Positions 26,047 to 34,640 of a stretch of 64,000 nucleotides of DNA are shown here, in pieces. The stretch comes from Aeromonas piscicola (GTDB lineage Bacteria; Pseudomonadota; Gammaproteobacteria; Enterobacterales; Aeromonadaceae): contig NZ_CDBL01000073.1 of the NCBI RefSeq assembly GCF_000820005.1, positions 287,947 to 351,946 on the forward strand, given 5' to 3'. Positions within the stretch are counted from its first letter, which is position 1. Each line of letters begins with the position of its first letter. The notes beneath the pieces were generated by a model that saw only the letters and a program-made list of their open reading frames with translations, was not told the origin of the DNA and did no database searches. The translations under genes and the position numbers were made by a program.

Positions 26047-27345
26047 TCAGAATTTCATGTTGAACTGAGCGGAGGCCAGCAGGGCGTTACCGTGGGAGGT
26101 ACCCTTCCAGCGCAGCGCTTCGTTGCTTTCGACCAGCTTCTCGTTGACGTCAACTTTCTTACCGTCCAGATAGGCCATACCGAAATCGACGCTCATGTCC
26201 TTGTCGATGTGGTAGGTGGCACCGGCGCTGTACCATACGCGATCGGAGTCCGGGATGCTCAGGCTACGGTATTCCGGCTTGATCGGAGTCTTGTCGTAGG
26301 CGAAGCCGATGCGGGCTTCCCAGGACGGATTGACGTACCAGGTACCGCCCAAGGCGTAGCGGGTGGAGTCCTTGAACTTCTCCGGCTTGTACAGGCAGAC
26401 ACCGGCACCGTCACTGCTGTTGCACTGGCCACTGGTGGCTCTGAGCTCCTGGAAGGCACTCCAGTCGGTCCAGTTTACCGAGTAGTGCACAGCAAACTGC
26501 TGGTTCAGACGGTGGTAACCGGCGAATTCGGCCTGGGCTGGCAGATCCAGCGGCAGCTCGCCACCGACTGTCTTGAAGCCGGAGGAGGTGCCTTGATAGT
26601 CACCCTTGAAGGTCAGGTCTACCTGGGAGCGATAGGTCAGGGCGAAACGGTTGTTCTCGTTCACCTCATACATGGTGCCCACGTTCCAGCCGTAACCCCA
26701 GTCATCCCCTTTCAGGTGGCTGACGATGGTGTCCTTGCCGATACCCGGCACGCCATTCAGCGGCGGCACGGCTGCCAGTACACCGGCACGGCGGTTCAGT
26801 TCAGCCTTGGCATACACCAGGTTCAGACCGGCACCGAAGCTGAAGTGCTGGTTGACGCGGTAGGCGATGTTCGGGTTGATGTTGAAGGTCAGCAGCTCTG
26901 TGTTGCCAGCAACGGAACCACCGTTGAAGTTGTCGGAGTACTCGGTGGCCAGACCGTAGTTGGAGAACATGCCGATACCCCAAGCCCACTGGTCGTTCAG
27001 CGGCTGGATGAAGTAGGTGGCAGGCACGAAGGCGCTCGGCGCGATACCGCTTTCGCTGGCGCTTGCCAGCTTGGTGGAGCCGGCATAGATATCACCATTT
27101 ACATCCACATCCGGCTTGATATAGGTGCCGGAGACGGAGAGTGCCATCTTGTCAAAGCGGGTCATGGCTGCCGGGTTGCGTGACAACACGGAGGCATTGT
27201 CCGCCACGGCGGCTTCCCCTGCGTACGCGCGACCCAGACCGGAGGCTGAGTGTTCGTTCAGTTGGAACGCGGCGGCGAAGGTTTGGGTACTGGCCAGGGT
27301 GACGGCGGCAGCGATCAGGCTCTTTTTGAAAAAGGCAGTTGTCAT
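26047..27345 (-). CDS. fadL: Long-chain fatty acid outer-membrane transporter, copy 2
   Basis: 432 residues from MTTAFFKKSLIAAAVTLAS at 27345 (AAGAGAG upstream), with a signal peptide cleaved near TFAAA. The hatch region FQLNEHSASGLGRAYAGEAAVADNASVLSRNPAAMTRFD keeps the canonical NPA (residues 57-59). The barrel strands end with SAQFNMKF. One loop carries a cysteine pair (QCNSSDGAGVCLY, about 320-332), which is likely a disulfide outside the cell. It lies downstream of the bat/ECF operon on the same strand but behind terminators and a 409-bp region with FadR-like half-sites, so it has its own promoter. Confidence 0.93.
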   Translation of the reverse strand: MTTAFFKKSLIAAAVTLASTQTFAAAFQLNEHSASGLGRAYAGEAAVADNASVLSRNPAAMTRFDKMALSVSGTYIKPDVDVNGDIYAGSTKLASASESGIAPSAFVPATYFIQPLNDQWAWGIGMFSNYGLATEYSDNFNGGSVAGNTELLTFNINPNIAYRVNQHFSFGAGLNLVYAKAELNRRAGVLAAVPPLNGVPGIGKDTIVSHLKGDDWGYGWNVGTMYEVNENNRFALTYRSQVDLTFKGDYQGTSSGFKTVGGELPLDLPAQAEFAGYHRLNQQFAVHYSVNWTDWSAFQELRATSGQCNSSDGAGVCLYKPEKFKDSTRYALGGTWYVNPSWEARIGFAYDKTPIKPEYRSLSIPDSDRVWYSAGATYHIDKDMSVDFGMAYLDGKKVDVNEKLVESNEALRWKGTSHGNALLASAQFNMKF

Positions 27346-27462
27346 AGTGTTCTCTCTTGTAGGCAGATTTTCTGTCAGCATCAGGGCTTTTTTGCCACCG
27401 TATACGACAAGATCTGTTGTTATTTCAGCTTCTTCCCATTCAATTCTGGCGTGATTCTATGG

Positions 27463-27493
27463 ATCTGGTAGGAGGTAAGAAATCAGACCAGTG
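27463..27493 (-). promoter_or_regulatory. FadR-like sites upstream of fadL copy 2
   Basis: On the minus strand CACTGGTCTGATTTCTT (27477-27493) matches 11 of 16 positions of the FadR palindrome and is close to the E. coli form AGCTGGTCCGAYNTGTT. An overlapping plus-strand half-site, ATCTGGTAGGAGG, starts at 27463. It lies about 130 bp before the fadL start codon. Confidence 0.55.
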
Positions 27494-27754
27494 ACAGCAG
27501 AATACATAAAAGTATCTATTGTGTTAATCATTTGTTTTAACCTGGCGTTTAAATAGTCTCTTTTGCCACTTATTGAGTGAAATTCGAGCGTTAATGCTGA
27601 TCTGTATCACAAAAATAATTTTGACCATTTGCGGTGATTGGGCGGCAAATGAGTGAGGATTGTGGTGGGAATGGAGAGGAATGGGCAGACAACCGGATTG
27701 TCTGCCCGTGTAGTTGACTCGATGCGGTGCGAGTCAGGATTGGGTTAAACCCTG
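27494..27754. other. Remainder of the 409-bp gap upstream of fadL copy 2
   Basis: No gene seen. From 27515 to 27645 the sequence is clearly more AT-rich than its surroundings, as for a promoter region. GCTGATCTGTATCACA at 27596-27611 has one good CRP half-site (TCACA) and a poor partner, so CRP control of fadL is only a possibility. Hairpins that end the bat/ECF operon occupy 27683-27735. Confidence 0.5.
27683..27735 (-). terminator. Two hairpins at the end of the bat/ECF operon
   Basis: GACTCG/CGAGTC (27716-27721 and 27730-27735) and GGGCAGACAA/TTGTCTGCCC (27683-27692 and 27698-27707, perfect 10 bp) follow the DUF3379 stop. The T tract after the second (ATTCCTCTCC) is poor, so termination may be partial. 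Confidence 0.6.
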
Positions 27755-28498
27755 TTAAATCGACCAGTGCAGACGGGACTCCAGCGCCTGCGCCACCGGA
27801 TCCAGCAGCTCCTGCATGTCACCGATCAACACCATGTTGGCCCCCTTGAGTTGCACTATCTCCCCCTTGAGCTGGCCATCTTCGAAAGTGGGCTGCAGGG
27901 TGAGCGGCACATGCTTGGGCACCAGGAACAGGGTCACGGGCCCCATCTTGCCCTGGAACACCATGTGCAGCGCCGGTCCCTGGTAGAAGGCACAGTGATT
28001 GACGTAGGTGACCTTCAGGCCCTGCATGCCCATCAGGGTGGCGCCGTATTTCTCCATCTTGGCGTTGATGGTGCGCAGGCTCACCTTCTCATCCACATCC
28101 TTGATGAAGGGCTCCTCACCGTAGACGTGGGCCATGGCGACCTGGGCGAGGGAGAGTTCAGCGGGCTGTGTCAGCGGCCAGCTGAGCCAGCGGGTGCTCA
28201 TGCCGAGCAGGAAGGCGATCGAGGCGGCCATGGCCAGCGGGCGCCATTGGCTGCGCGGGCGCACCGGCAGGTGAACCAGGTTCTCCTGTTCGGCTTCCAG
28301 CGCCTGTCTGAGCAGGATGCGCTCGGCCAGCCCGGCCGGTACTTCGACCTCCAGCGCCTGATACAGGCGACGATCCAGCTGCTTCATCTCGTCCAGATGC
28401 TTGCGATTGGCGGGGGAGGCCTGCGCCGCGTCGACAAAGGCGGGATCATGCTCCAGCGGATGGGCGATGGCCCGACGGCGAAATTCCAGCTCATCCAT
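27755..28498 (-). CDS. DUF3379 protein, probable anti-sigma factor
   Basis: 247 residues. The cytosolic N-terminal part (about 1-85) is helical and rich in charged residues, as in anti-sigma domains. A single hydrophobic segment, PLAMAASIAFLLGMS (about 87-103), is followed by a periplasmic C-terminal part with MGPVTLFLVPKH. DUF3379 proteins regularly lie directly after a sigma-70 ECF gene. Here the start overlaps the ECF gene by 8 nt, so they are coupled. The inference is a membrane anti-sigma factor sensing envelope or fatty-acid state. No zinc-binding HxxxCxxC motif is seen. Confidence 0.8.
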   Translation of the reverse strand: MDELEFRRRAIAHPLEHDPAFVDAAQASPANRKHLDEMKQLDRRLYQALEVEVPAGLAERILLRQALEAEQENLVHLPVRPRSQWRPLAMAASIAFLLGMSTRWLSWPLTQPAELSLAQVAMAHVYGEEPFIKDVDEKVSLRTINAKMEKYGATLMGMQGLKVTYVNHCAFYQGPALHMVFQGKMGPVTLFLVPKHVPLTLQPTFEDGQLKGEIVQLKGANMVLIGDMQELLDPVAQALESRLHWSI

Positions 28499-29081
28499 TG
28501 GTGTGTCCTCTCTGTTGTGTCGTTGACTCCATGGCCTCTTTGATCTGGTTGCGGGCCCGAAACAGGCGAGTCATGACGGTGTTCTTGTTCAGTCCCAGTT
28601 GCGCCGCTATCTCGTCGCCGCTGAAGCCCCCCAGCACCTGCAACAGCAGGGGCTCCTGATACTCGGCGGGCAGGCGGGCTATGTGGCGTCTGAGCCACTC
28701 GTTCTCCATCTCCTGCTCGTTGTGCAAGGCATCCGGATCGCTTTGGGGATGCTCGTCGAGATCGACGAGGTCAAACTGCTTGCGCTCGAACCTGCGGGCA
28801 TTTTCCCGTCGCAATATGGTGATGAGCCAGGCCTTGGCAGCCTTGTCATCGAGCAGCGAGTCTATGCCTTTCCAGGCGCGCAGAAAGGTCTCCTGCACCA
28901 GATCCTCCGCCACCTGCGGATCCCGGCACAGCCAGTAGGCGTAGCGATAAATATCCCCGTGCAGGGCATGCACCAGGGCTTCGTATTTGGTCTGTTTGTC
29001 TGCCATGTCTCCATAGACCGGTGAAGCCGTGGGATCCTTTCCGACCGTGGCACCTTTTTTTCTGAAAAAACCTAAGGCCAT
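28491..29081 (-). CDS. ECF (RpoE-like) sigma factor
   Basis: 196 residues. Region 2 is HALHGDIYRYAYWLCRDPQVAEDLVQETFLRAWKGID (about 38-74). Region 4 is LPAEYQEPLLLQVLGGFSGDEIAAQLGLNKNTVMTRLFRARNQIKE (about 135-180). AAGGA lies 9 nt before the ATG at 29081. An internal ATG at 29006 would give a length nearer to typical ECF factors, but its GGAG is too close. Only 36 bp and no terminator separate it from the BatD gene upstream, so it is probably expressed with the bat operon. It directs RNA polymerase to unknown promoters. Confidence 0.88.
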   Translation of the reverse strand: MALGFFRKKGATVGKDPTASPVYGDMADKQTKYEALVHALHGDIYRYAYWLCRDPQVAEDLVQETFLRAWKGIDSLLDDKAAKAWLITILRRENARRFERKQFDLVDLDEHPQSDPDALHNEQEMENEWLRRHIARLPAEYQEPLLLQVLGGFSGDEIAAQLGLNKNTVMTRLFRARNQIKEAMESTTQQRGHTNG

Positions 29082-29117
29082 CGCTGGGCTTCCTTTTTAT
29101 ATGAGGGTCCTCAAGGG

Positions 29118-30659
29118 TCAGTGACCCAGGCGGGCCAGTTGCCTGAGGCCATAGGCTATCGCAAAAGTTTCATACGCGCATAGCGGACCGGCGAGCCCTT
29201 GCCATGGGCGCTGACGGTCGACGGGGGTGGCCTGGGCGGCAAAACAGGCGCGATCCAGCGCGGCGAGTCCGGCGGCAAGCGAAGGGGAATGGCGACAGGG
29301 CAAGCCGGTGAGGTGCGCGCTGAGGTGCGTATGGCGCCGTGGCCAGCGCAGACTGGCCCATGCCAGCAAGGCCGCTCTGGCGAGGTTCGCATCCTCGCGC
29401 CGCAGTGCCCGCTGCAAGCGATAGAAGGCGTGCCAGCGTGGCCATCCTTGCCAGAGGGCACGCAGCAGCAGAACCCAGATCACCCAGTGAAGGCTCTCAT
29501 GGTTTGGGTCGGTGAAGGCTTCCTGTGCCGGTGTGCCCGCCTCGATGCGCAGCGGGGTAGCGGGCAGGCGGGCGTATTCGATGCGCCCGCTCCGGGTGTT
29601 GAACCAGGGCAGGGTGATGGCCGGCAGCAGGTAGTCGCCTGGCGCTGTGGCCGTCAGGGCCTGACGCCACTGGCGCTCGAAGCGCAGCGCCCCCTTGGCG
29701 AGAAAGCGCTCCTGCTGCTGTTCCCCATCCGGTCTTGCCTGCATTCCGGCGGGCAGGGCAGCGGGCCCGGTGAGCCTGGGCAGGGTGAGCCGGTTGCCAT
29801 CGCCGCCCTCCATCACCAGCGTCAGGGTGCGGATCACCGGCTCTCCCTCCCTGGCGCCCGAGGCCGGGCTCAACTGCTGGCTCAGGGTCAACTGGCTGGC
29901 CACTGGTTGCTGCGGCGCCAGGTCGATTTTCACAAACAGGGTGGCCGCTCTGGCCGAGAGGGGGTCACTGGTGCCGTTATCCTGGGGCAGGCGGCCCTGA
30001 AAGCGCGGTGACACCAGCGGATGCAGCCCGGGCTCCCTGGCCTGCAGCAGCCAGTTGCGGGTCAGCCGGCCCGGCAATCCCGCCCCCGCCGGAGCCTGCC
30101 ACTGATCGTTTCCCAGGCGGCGAATGGTGAAGGCGTCGCTGGCCGGCTCTGTGAGGTTGGGGGCCTCCATGTTGGCGGGCAACCAGAGGCTGAGCTGATA
30201 GATGAAGGGCTGGCCCGGATAGAGCGGCCCCTGATGCAGCACCCTGGCCTGCAGCTCTATGGGGGAGATGGGCTGGCTGGGTTGGGCTGCCAGCGTGCCC
30301 GCCTGGCTGCGTTCTGGCAGGGGCAAGGCCGGGGTCTGTTCCGGCCCAAGTGACAGGGAGGGCACGACCCCGGGGCCCGTATCCAGAGTGTGCAGCGGGA
30401 TCTGCCAGCGGGTCAGGCTGCGCACGGGAGTGGTGACCCGGCTCATGGTCACCTTGCCCACCGCGAACTGGCGCAGCAGGGGAGCAATGGCGAGTTCGTT
30501 GCTCTGGCGCTCCCCGTCCGCCTCTATGATCAGCAGCCAGTCACGGCTGTCGGCCCCCGGCAACAGCTCGGCCCTGGGCGGCGCGGCCAGGGCCGGGGTT
30601 GAAAGCAGGCAGAGCAGCAGCCAGCAAGGCAGCCAACGCAGCAGAGGATTGATCTTCAC
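29118..30659 (-). CDS. BatD family protein
   Basis: 513 residues with a signal peptide (LLRWLPCWLLLCLLSTPALA) and a hydrophobic segment near residues 395-410 (WVIWVLLLRALW), so it is mostly periplasmic and anchored. Beta-rich oxygen-tolerance/BatD-like repeats include YPGQPFIYQLSLWLPANMEAPNL and REGEPVIRTLTLVMEG. Family members work with MoxR and VWA proteins in stress tolerance. The start is GTG at 30659, overlapping the stop of the VWA-TPR gene (GTGA), so they are coupled. It is the last bat gene before the ECF sigma factor. Confidence 0.83.
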   Translation of the reverse strand: MKINPLLRWLPCWLLLCLLSTPALAAPPRAELLPGADSRDWLLIIEADGERQSNELAIAPLLRQFAVGKVTMSRVTTPVRSLTRWQIPLHTLDTGPGVVPSLSLGPEQTPALPLPERSQAGTLAAQPSQPISPIELQARVLHQGPLYPGQPFIYQLSLWLPANMEAPNLTEPASDAFTIRRLGNDQWQAPAGAGLPGRLTRNWLLQAREPGLHPLVSPRFQGRLPQDNGTSDPLSARAATLFVKIDLAPQQPVASQLTLSQQLSPASGAREGEPVIRTLTLVMEGGDGNRLTLPRLTGPAALPAGMQARPDGEQQQERFLAKGALRFERQWRQALTATAPGDYLLPAITLPWFNTRSGRIEYARLPATPLRIEAGTPAQEAFTDPNHESLHWVIWVLLLRALWQGWPRWHAFYRLQRALRREDANLARAALLAWASLRWPRRHTHLSAHLTGLPCRHSPSLAAGLAALDRACFAAQATPVDRQRPWQGLAGPLCAYETFAIAYGLRQLARLGH

Positions 30660-32173
30660 CAGCTGTCATCCCCTTTCAGCGCTGAAGGCCAGGCGCCTTT
30701 CACCTCTTCCCTGAGCTGTTGGCGCCGCTGGGCCTCCTTGCGCAGCCGCTGCTCCAGCAGCACCACAGGGGGGGCTGGCGGCAGCGGCGTGTCCGGGGTG
30801 GCAGCCTGCTCGGGGGCGTCGATGGGCTCGGGATCCTGCGCGGCCGGGCTGGCCTGGGGTGGCTGGGCCCGCAGCAGGGCAAGGTTGTAGAGCGCATCCT
30901 GGTGGCCCGTCTCCAACGCCAGCGCCGCCAGATAGGCTTGCTCGGCGGCGGCCAGATCCCCGAGCTGCACCAGCGCATTGCCCCGGTTGTAGTGGGCGGT
31001 GGCACTGCTCGCACTGGCGTAGGCGGCGACGGCCCGGGCGTAGTCACCGGCTCTGTACCAGGCATTTCCCTGCCAGATGGGGTTCTGGAAGCGGCGAGCC
31101 GCCGCCAGATAGTGTCCCTGCTGGAACGCTTGCCAGGCCTGGCTCTCCTGTGAGGGTAACGTGGCGGCTGGGCTGGCCAGCAAGGGCGGCGGGGTGAAGA
31201 GACCGGCGCCTGCGACCAGCAGAAGCAGCCAGAGCGTGCCGACGCGGGCCAGCAGGGCGAGCGGCAGCAGGGGCAGCAGCAACCAGGGGCCGAGATCCCG
31301 CGACTGATGGGCCGTCAGCGTCTGGCTCATGGGCAGGGGCGCAAAGCGTGGCAGCCCGGCCTGTAGCCATTGCAACTGACCGCCAAGCTCGCTGGCAAGT
31401 TGCTGCATGGTCGCCACATCGGGGGCGGGCAGCTCGCGGCCGAAGGCTGCGCCAACGTCCTGCACCTCGCTGGTGGCGGGCGGCAGCCTGCTGCTCTTGC
31501 CGCCGTTGGCGAGCAGGATGTCGAGGCGGGGCGTCGCCTGCTCATGACAAAACAGGCTGCCCTGACAGGGCCAGAGCGCACGGATCCGGTCCGCCTGTCT
31601 CGCCGAGAGACCGTCGGTGACCAGCAGCAGGCGTGCCTGCTGGCCCGGGGGGATCTGGCCGAGCGCCAGCGCCACGGCGCGCTCGGGTGCACTCCCTTGT
31701 TTGGGCATGATGGCCGGGCGCAGGTCGGGCAACAGCAGCGCCATGGCCTGGTGATCCCGGGTGGCGGGCATGGCGAGGTAGGCATCGCCGGCAAACAGTA
31801 TGAGGGCGATGGGACGTCCCTCCTTGCTCGGGCGTGCCTCGGCCAGCATATCCTGCAGCAGCACCCGCACCCGGGTGGCCCTGTCTGGCAGCAGATCGGT
31901 GGCCAGCATGGAGCGGGAGAGATCCAGCAACCAGATGTCGAGGGCTGGCGTCGTTATGGCCTGGCTCTGCTGGCGCAGGGCGGGGCCGCTGAGGGCCAGT
32001 ATGACGGGCAGGCCCGCCAGCCAGAGCCAGGGCAGGGTACGGCGCCGGCCCGGCAGCAGGTAGGCCTGCATGGCGGGGGCGAGCAGCTGTGGCTGCCGGC
32101 GACGACGCCAGCCCTGCCACAGCCAGGGCAGCAGGGCCAGCAGCCAGAGCGGGCGCAACAGGATCAGCTCCAT
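30656..32173 (-). CDS. VWA and TPR protein (BatB-BatC fusion)
   Basis: 505 residues from the ATG at 32173 (AGGA 9 nt upstream; the in-frame ATG at 32182 has its AGGA too close). Two N-terminal membrane segments frame a von Willebrand A domain with the MIDAS motif DLSRS at residues 84-88, and a third span lies at about 305-330. The C-terminal part (about 345-430) has TPR-like repeats (YRAGDYARAVAAYASASSATAHYNRGNALVQLGDLAAAEQAYLAALAL) and a Pro/Ala-rich tail. In other bacteria BatB (VWA) and BatC (TPR) are often separate. It probably assembles with the VWA protein upstream at the inner membrane. Confidence 0.87.
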   Translation of the reverse strand: MELILLRPLWLLALLPWLWQGWRRRRQPQLLAPAMQAYLLPGRRRTLPWLWLAGLPVILALSGPALRQQSQAITTPALDIWLLDLSRSMLATDLLPDRATRVRVLLQDMLAEARPSKEGRPIALILFAGDAYLAMPATRDHQAMALLLPDLRPAIMPKQGSAPERAVALALGQIPPGQQARLLLVTDGLSARQADRIRALWPCQGSLFCHEQATPRLDILLANGGKSSRLPPATSEVQDVGAAFGRELPAPDVATMQQLASELGGQLQWLQAGLPRFAPLPMSQTLTAHQSRDLGPWLLLPLLPLALLARVGTLWLLLLVAGAGLFTPPPLLASPAATLPSQESQAWQAFQQGHYLAAARRFQNPIWQGNAWYRAGDYARAVAAYASASSATAHYNRGNALVQLGDLAAAEQAYLAALALETGHQDALYNLALLRAQPPQASPAAQDPEPIDAPEQAATPDTPLPPAPPVVLLEQRLRKEAQRRQQLREEVKGAWPSALKGDDSW

Positions 32174-32197
32174 GACGGCCATTCCTGGCAGGGGAGC

Positions 32198-33205
32198 TTA
32201 ATCATGAGCCTGCCCCCGTGGCAGTCGCGAGCGCAGACGCAAGGAGCGGGGCCAGCGTAGCTGGGCGGGCCAGATCAGCAGCAGCCAGGCCAGCGCCAGC
32301 GGCCAGGGGTAGAGCTCCACGTTTGGCCGATAGCGGGTGTGGGGCGTGGCGACGGGCTCCAGGGTATCCAGGGTCTGGTTGATGGCAGCGAGATCGCTTT
32401 GGGTGCGGGCACGGAAATAGCGGCCATGGCCCACCTTGGCCAGCTGTTGCAGCAGGGCCTCGTCCAGCTCGGCGCTGGGATCGCTCTGCGCCGGAGCCAG
32501 TGCCGGGGACAGTGCCTCGGCAAAGGTATCGGGATCAGCCCCCACCCCCAGGGTATAGAGGGTCATGCCGCTGACGGCGGCCCGTTTGGCCTCACTCAGG
32601 GGATCGGCGCTGCCCGCGGTGTTGCGACCATCTGTGACCAGCAGCAGGGCGGTGGGACGCTTGGGGTCGGCATGCTGGCGGGCCAGCAGTATGGCTTCCC
32701 CCAGTGCCGTGGTGCGGCCCACCAGATCGAAGTCCAGCTCGCGGGCCAGGGTGAGCAGGGCCTGGGTCTCCTGGGTCAGTGGCGAGAGCAGGTAGGCGTG
32801 ATCGGCGAAGACGATGAGGGCGATGCGATCGCCGGGGCGCGCCTGGATCAGCTGACTTATCTGCTGGCGCACCGCACTGAGCCTGTCCCGCTGCTCCCCC
32901 TCATCCAGCATGTCCTGGGTGCGCATGCTGTCGGAGAGATCCACCGCCAGGATAAGATCCCGGCTGCTTTGGTAGCTGACGAGGGGTGGCTCCTGCCATT
33001 GAGGGCGACACAAGGCCAGTACCAGGGCGCACCAGCACAGGGCCATGCGCCAGAGTGGCTGGCCGGCGTGGGCACGCAACAGAGGAAAGCCGTCGTGCGC
33101 CAGCGTAGTTCCATTGTGCTGGTCGGTTGAACGGGGCGGCAGGCCGAAGCGCACCAGGAGTGGCAGTGCCAGTGCCAGCGCAAACCAGGGCCAGGCGAGG
33201 ATCAT
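32198..33205 (-). CDS. VWA domain protein (BatA-like)
   Basis: 335 residues from MILAWPWFALALALP at 33205 (AGGAGA 5 nt upstream). Membrane segments at about 3-20 and 52-66, then a von Willebrand A domain with MIDAS residues D89, S91 and S93 (DLSDS), the Thr in GRTTALGEAI, and the Asp in LLLVTDGRN. A C-terminal span is at about 297-315 (WPLALAWLLLIWPAQLRW). It resembles the Bat/Aerotolerance VWA proteins. The start overlaps the DUF4381 stop by ATGA. It is probably membrane-bound with the VWA domain in the periplasm. Confidence 0.88.
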   Translation of the reverse strand: MILAWPWFALALALPLLVRFGLPPRSTDQHNGTTLAHDGFPLLRAHAGQPLWRMALCWCALVLALCRPQWQEPPLVSYQSSRDLILAVDLSDSMRTQDMLDEGEQRDRLSAVRQQISQLIQARPGDRIALIVFADHAYLLSPLTQETQALLTLARELDFDLVGRTTALGEAILLARQHADPKRPTALLLVTDGRNTAGSADPLSEAKRAAVSGMTLYTLGVGADPDTFAEALSPALAPAQSDPSAELDEALLQQLAKVGHGRYFRARTQSDLAAINQTLDTLEPVATPHTRYRPNVELYPWPLALAWLLLIWPAQLRWPRSLRLRSRLPRGQAHD

Positions 33206-33759
33206 GACGCTCTCCTGATGCTGGTGCGCAGGCGTATGAGGCCCTGTTGCCAGCGGCATCTGAGTGTGATCACCCTCTGTGGCAGGCAGCAGCAGGCTCT
33301 TCCCCAGCTGAGGTAGGCACGGCGCAGCGCCTCCCGTTGGCGGGGATCCGGTATCCCCTGACCGTAGAGCCAGCGTGGCCAGAGGGCCGTAAATTCACGA
33401 AACTGGCTGCTGCCCTGCCTGTCCAGAAACGCAAGCCAGGCCTCCCCTTGCAAGGTGTGCGCCTCGGGCCAGCGGACAAGGGCGGCCTCGCGCAGCGCAG
33501 CCTGTAGTCGGGGCACCAGCTCGGGCGCCTCCCAGTCGATTTGTCGCTGCCAGCGGCGATAGCGCAGCAGGCTGAGTAGGGCCGCGCCGATCAGCGCCCC
33601 CATCAGCAGCATGATCAGCAGCGCCCACCAGCCCTGAAGCCGGGGATCCTGTGCCTGGGTCAACATGGGGCCAGGGTGTATGTCGCGCAGCTGCGCCGCC
33701 AGCGCAGACATGGGGGGCGCGCTGGAGACGGCGGCGATCAGGCTCAGAACTGGCGACAT
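33202..33759 (-). CDS. DUF4381 membrane protein
   Basis: 185 residues from MSPVLSLIAAVSS at 33759 (GGAGG 4 nt upstream). One strong membrane segment, WWALLIMLLMGALIGAALLSLLRYRRW (about 44-70), with a cytosolic C-terminal helical part. FLDRQGSSQFREFTALWPRWLYG is typical of DUF4381 proteins found between the DUF58 and VWA genes of MoxR operons. Function unknown, likely a scaffold of the complex. It overlaps both neighbours (16 nt with DUF58, 4 nt with the VWA gene). A longer frame from 33996 is out-competed by the ribosome site. Confidence 0.82.
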   Translation of the reverse strand: MSPVLSLIAAVSSAPPMSALAAQLRDIHPGPMLTQAQDPRLQGWWALLIMLLMGALIGAALLSLLRYRRWQRQIDWEAPELVPRLQAALREAALVRWPEAHTLQGEAWLAFLDRQGSSQFREFTALWPRWLYGQGIPDPRQREALRRAYLSWGRACCCLPQRVITLRCRWQQGLIRLRTSIRRAS

Positions 33760-34640
33760 GCACCCTCCTGCCACTGACGCTGCAGCGGCTGGCCGTTGTC
33801 GAGCCGGTAGAGACGCTGCACCAGCGGCAGCAGTTGCTGATGGCACTGCCTGGCCAGCCGCTCGGCCGCTCGCTGGTAGCGGTGGGCAAAGCCGGGCTGA
33901 GTGGCATCGAGCCAGCCGCGTTGTCTGCCCGCCTGCACCGCCAGCCGTCCCTGCGCGGGCAGGCTTGCCTCCAGCGGATCCCGGATCTGCCAGCAATGGA
34001 TATCGTGGCGGCGACCGAGCAGTTGCAACTGTTGGCGGAGTGGCTCATCGCAGGGCTGGTGATCCGTGATGATCGTCAATCTGGCGCCATGGGGCAGGGT
34101 AAGCCGTGCCAGGGTCCGGGCCAGCGAGTGCGGCAGGGGCGTGCGATCCAGCCCCTTGTCATAGTGGTGGCAAAGGGCCTCCAGCAAGGGTACCAGGGAG
34201 CCGCGCTGGGGTTGGACATGGCATTCAACGCCGTGGCAGATCAGGGTGTTGGCCTGTTTCTCCCCCTGCCACAAGAGAGCTGCTGCCAGCTCGCAGCCCA
34301 GGCGGGCCTTGAGTTGCACCTGTGAGCCGAAGTACATGGCAGGGGAGAGATCAATCAGCAGCCAGTGTGCCTGATCCTGCTCCTCGCTGTAGAGTCTGGT
34401 GTAGGGGCGACCTAGCCGTGCTGTGACCCGCCAGTCGATGTGGCGCACCTCATCCCCCGCCTGATAGGCGCGCAGCTCGCGAAAGGTGAGTCCCGGCATG
34501 CGGCCAAGTCTGCCCTGCTGGGCCGGCTGGACACGCGCCCTCGGCCCCTGTCTCGCCCACAGCCGGATGGCCAGCAACTGGGCCAGGGTGAGGGCAATAG
34601 CGGGATGCGCGCGGGGATCCGGGTGGGGAGTTAAGGGCAC
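33744..34640 (-). CDS. DUF58 domain protein
   Basis: 298 residues. The DUF58 core FRELRAYQAGDEVRHIDWRVTARLGRPYTRLYSEEQD (about 52-88) is intact, followed by a VWA-like fold with LLIDLSPAM (about 94-102) and ITDHQ (about 190). These soluble proteins sit with MoxR ATPases. The start at 34640 is GTG, overlapping the MoxR gene by 10 nt. All genes of this run overlap or nearly abut, so it is one polycistron. Confidence 0.87.
   Translation of the reverse strand: MPLTPHPDPRAHPAIALTLAQLLAIRLWARQGPRARVQPAQQGRLGRMPGLTFRELRAYQAGDEVRHIDWRVTARLGRPYTRLYSEEQDQAHWLLIDLSPAMYFGSQVQLKARLGCELAAALLWQGEKQANTLICHGVECHVQPQRGSLVPLLEALCHHYDKGLDRTPLPHSLARTLARLTLPHGARLTIITDHQPCDEPLRQQLQLLGRRHDIHCWQIRDPLEASLPAQGRLAVQAGRQRGWLDATQPGFAHRYQRAAERLARQCHQQLLPLVQRLYRLDNGQPLQRQWQEGACRQF

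Noticed and set aside
27596-27611. CRP site upstream of fadL copy 2
   Set aside because: One half (TCACA) is good but the other (GCTGA) has only three of five bases, and it lies about 250 bp before the gene. Mentioned in the gap entry only.
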